64,000 bases of DNA from positions 358,501 through 422,500 of the forward strand of contig JAMWET010000034.1 in NCBI GenBank assembly GCA_024036415.1. The letters run 5' to 3'. Position numbers and translations under genes: made by a program. Below are positions 63,601 through 64,000 of this stretch, in pieces; position 1 is the stretch's first letter, and each line of letters opens with the position of its first letter. This stretch comes from Prochilodus magdalenae. Its lineage: Eukaryota > Chordata > Actinopteri > Characiformes > Prochilodontidae. The notes beneath the pieces are model-generated. The model had not been told where the DNA came from. It saw nothing but the letters and a program-made list of their open reading frames with translations, and ran no database searches.

Positions 63601-64000
63601 CATGATTTTTTGCACAGTAGTATTAATAAATCTTTTTTTGTGTGTGTGTTTTACAAACTGCACCAAACAAAATCCTATTAAACAGGCTTAATTCTTCCAA
63701 ATTCTAACTTTGTAATGAAACATGTAGTTGGTCAGTACTGACAATATCCGTGATATGATCAGAAATGGCTACTGTGATATTATTTTTCATGATAAAATAT
63801 CGTCATATTGCCCACCTTAATAATAATAATACACATACATACATACACACACACATAGGGCATCTTGCAGCTCAGGGGCCCTAAATAACTACTTATAGCA
63901 AGAAACAGCCTTGAGCAAACAACTCAGTTCAAACCAGGATCCTTCACGGTCATGTCTCATATAAACCTTCTTTACTGTAATCATTCTGTAGCATTAAAAA

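Overview
The window is vertebrate nuclear DNA, almost certainly from a ray-finned (teleost) fish. It has multi-exon genes with GT-AG introns, Tc1/mariner relics, tRNA-derived SINEs, MITEs, a solo LTR and many long microsatellites. I did not try to name a species.

Two protein-coding genes are supported, both on the minus strand. Positions 46939-47684 hold a three-exon gene for a small single-pass membrane protein of the FAM174 family (FAM174C-like, 137 aa). Positions 51662-62310 hold a complete 16-coding-exon gene for polypyrimidine tract-binding protein 1 (PTBP1/hnRNP I, 566 aa in the fullest form). I resolved every splice junction. Its 34-nt microexon (53287-53320) matches in length and place the exon that mammalian PTBP1 skips to regulate itself. 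Skipping here gives a stop within six codons. A 51-nt in-frame exon near the N-terminus and an 81-nt in-frame linker exon are further candidate alternative exons. The 3' UTR probably runs down to about 49765. The promoter side (62311-62470) carries a YY1-type site and two CCAAT boxes.

Positions 1-45000 contain no gene I can support. They hold transposon debris: Tc1/mariner transposase relics, three related 0.4-0.5 kb Tc1 deletion derivatives, seven copies of one tRNA-derived SINE family (one nested in a Tc1 relic), a solo LTR with a 5-bp target duplication, a LINE reverse-transcriptase scrap and several MITE families. There is also a 1.5-kb, 23-bp-period minisatellite and long CT, GA, AT and ATTC microsatellites. 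Between them lie stretches of non-repetitive, homeobox-motif-bearing sequence that look like candidate conserved non-coding elements. In human, FAM174C is next to EFNA2 on 19p13.3, and PTBP1 lies on the same arm, so this gene-poor tract could be flank or intron of a developmental gene such as efna2. That is inference only.

Positions 62500-64000, upstream of ptbp1, hold no recognised gene but carry a nearly perfect 61-bp inverted repeat around an ATT-rich loop.
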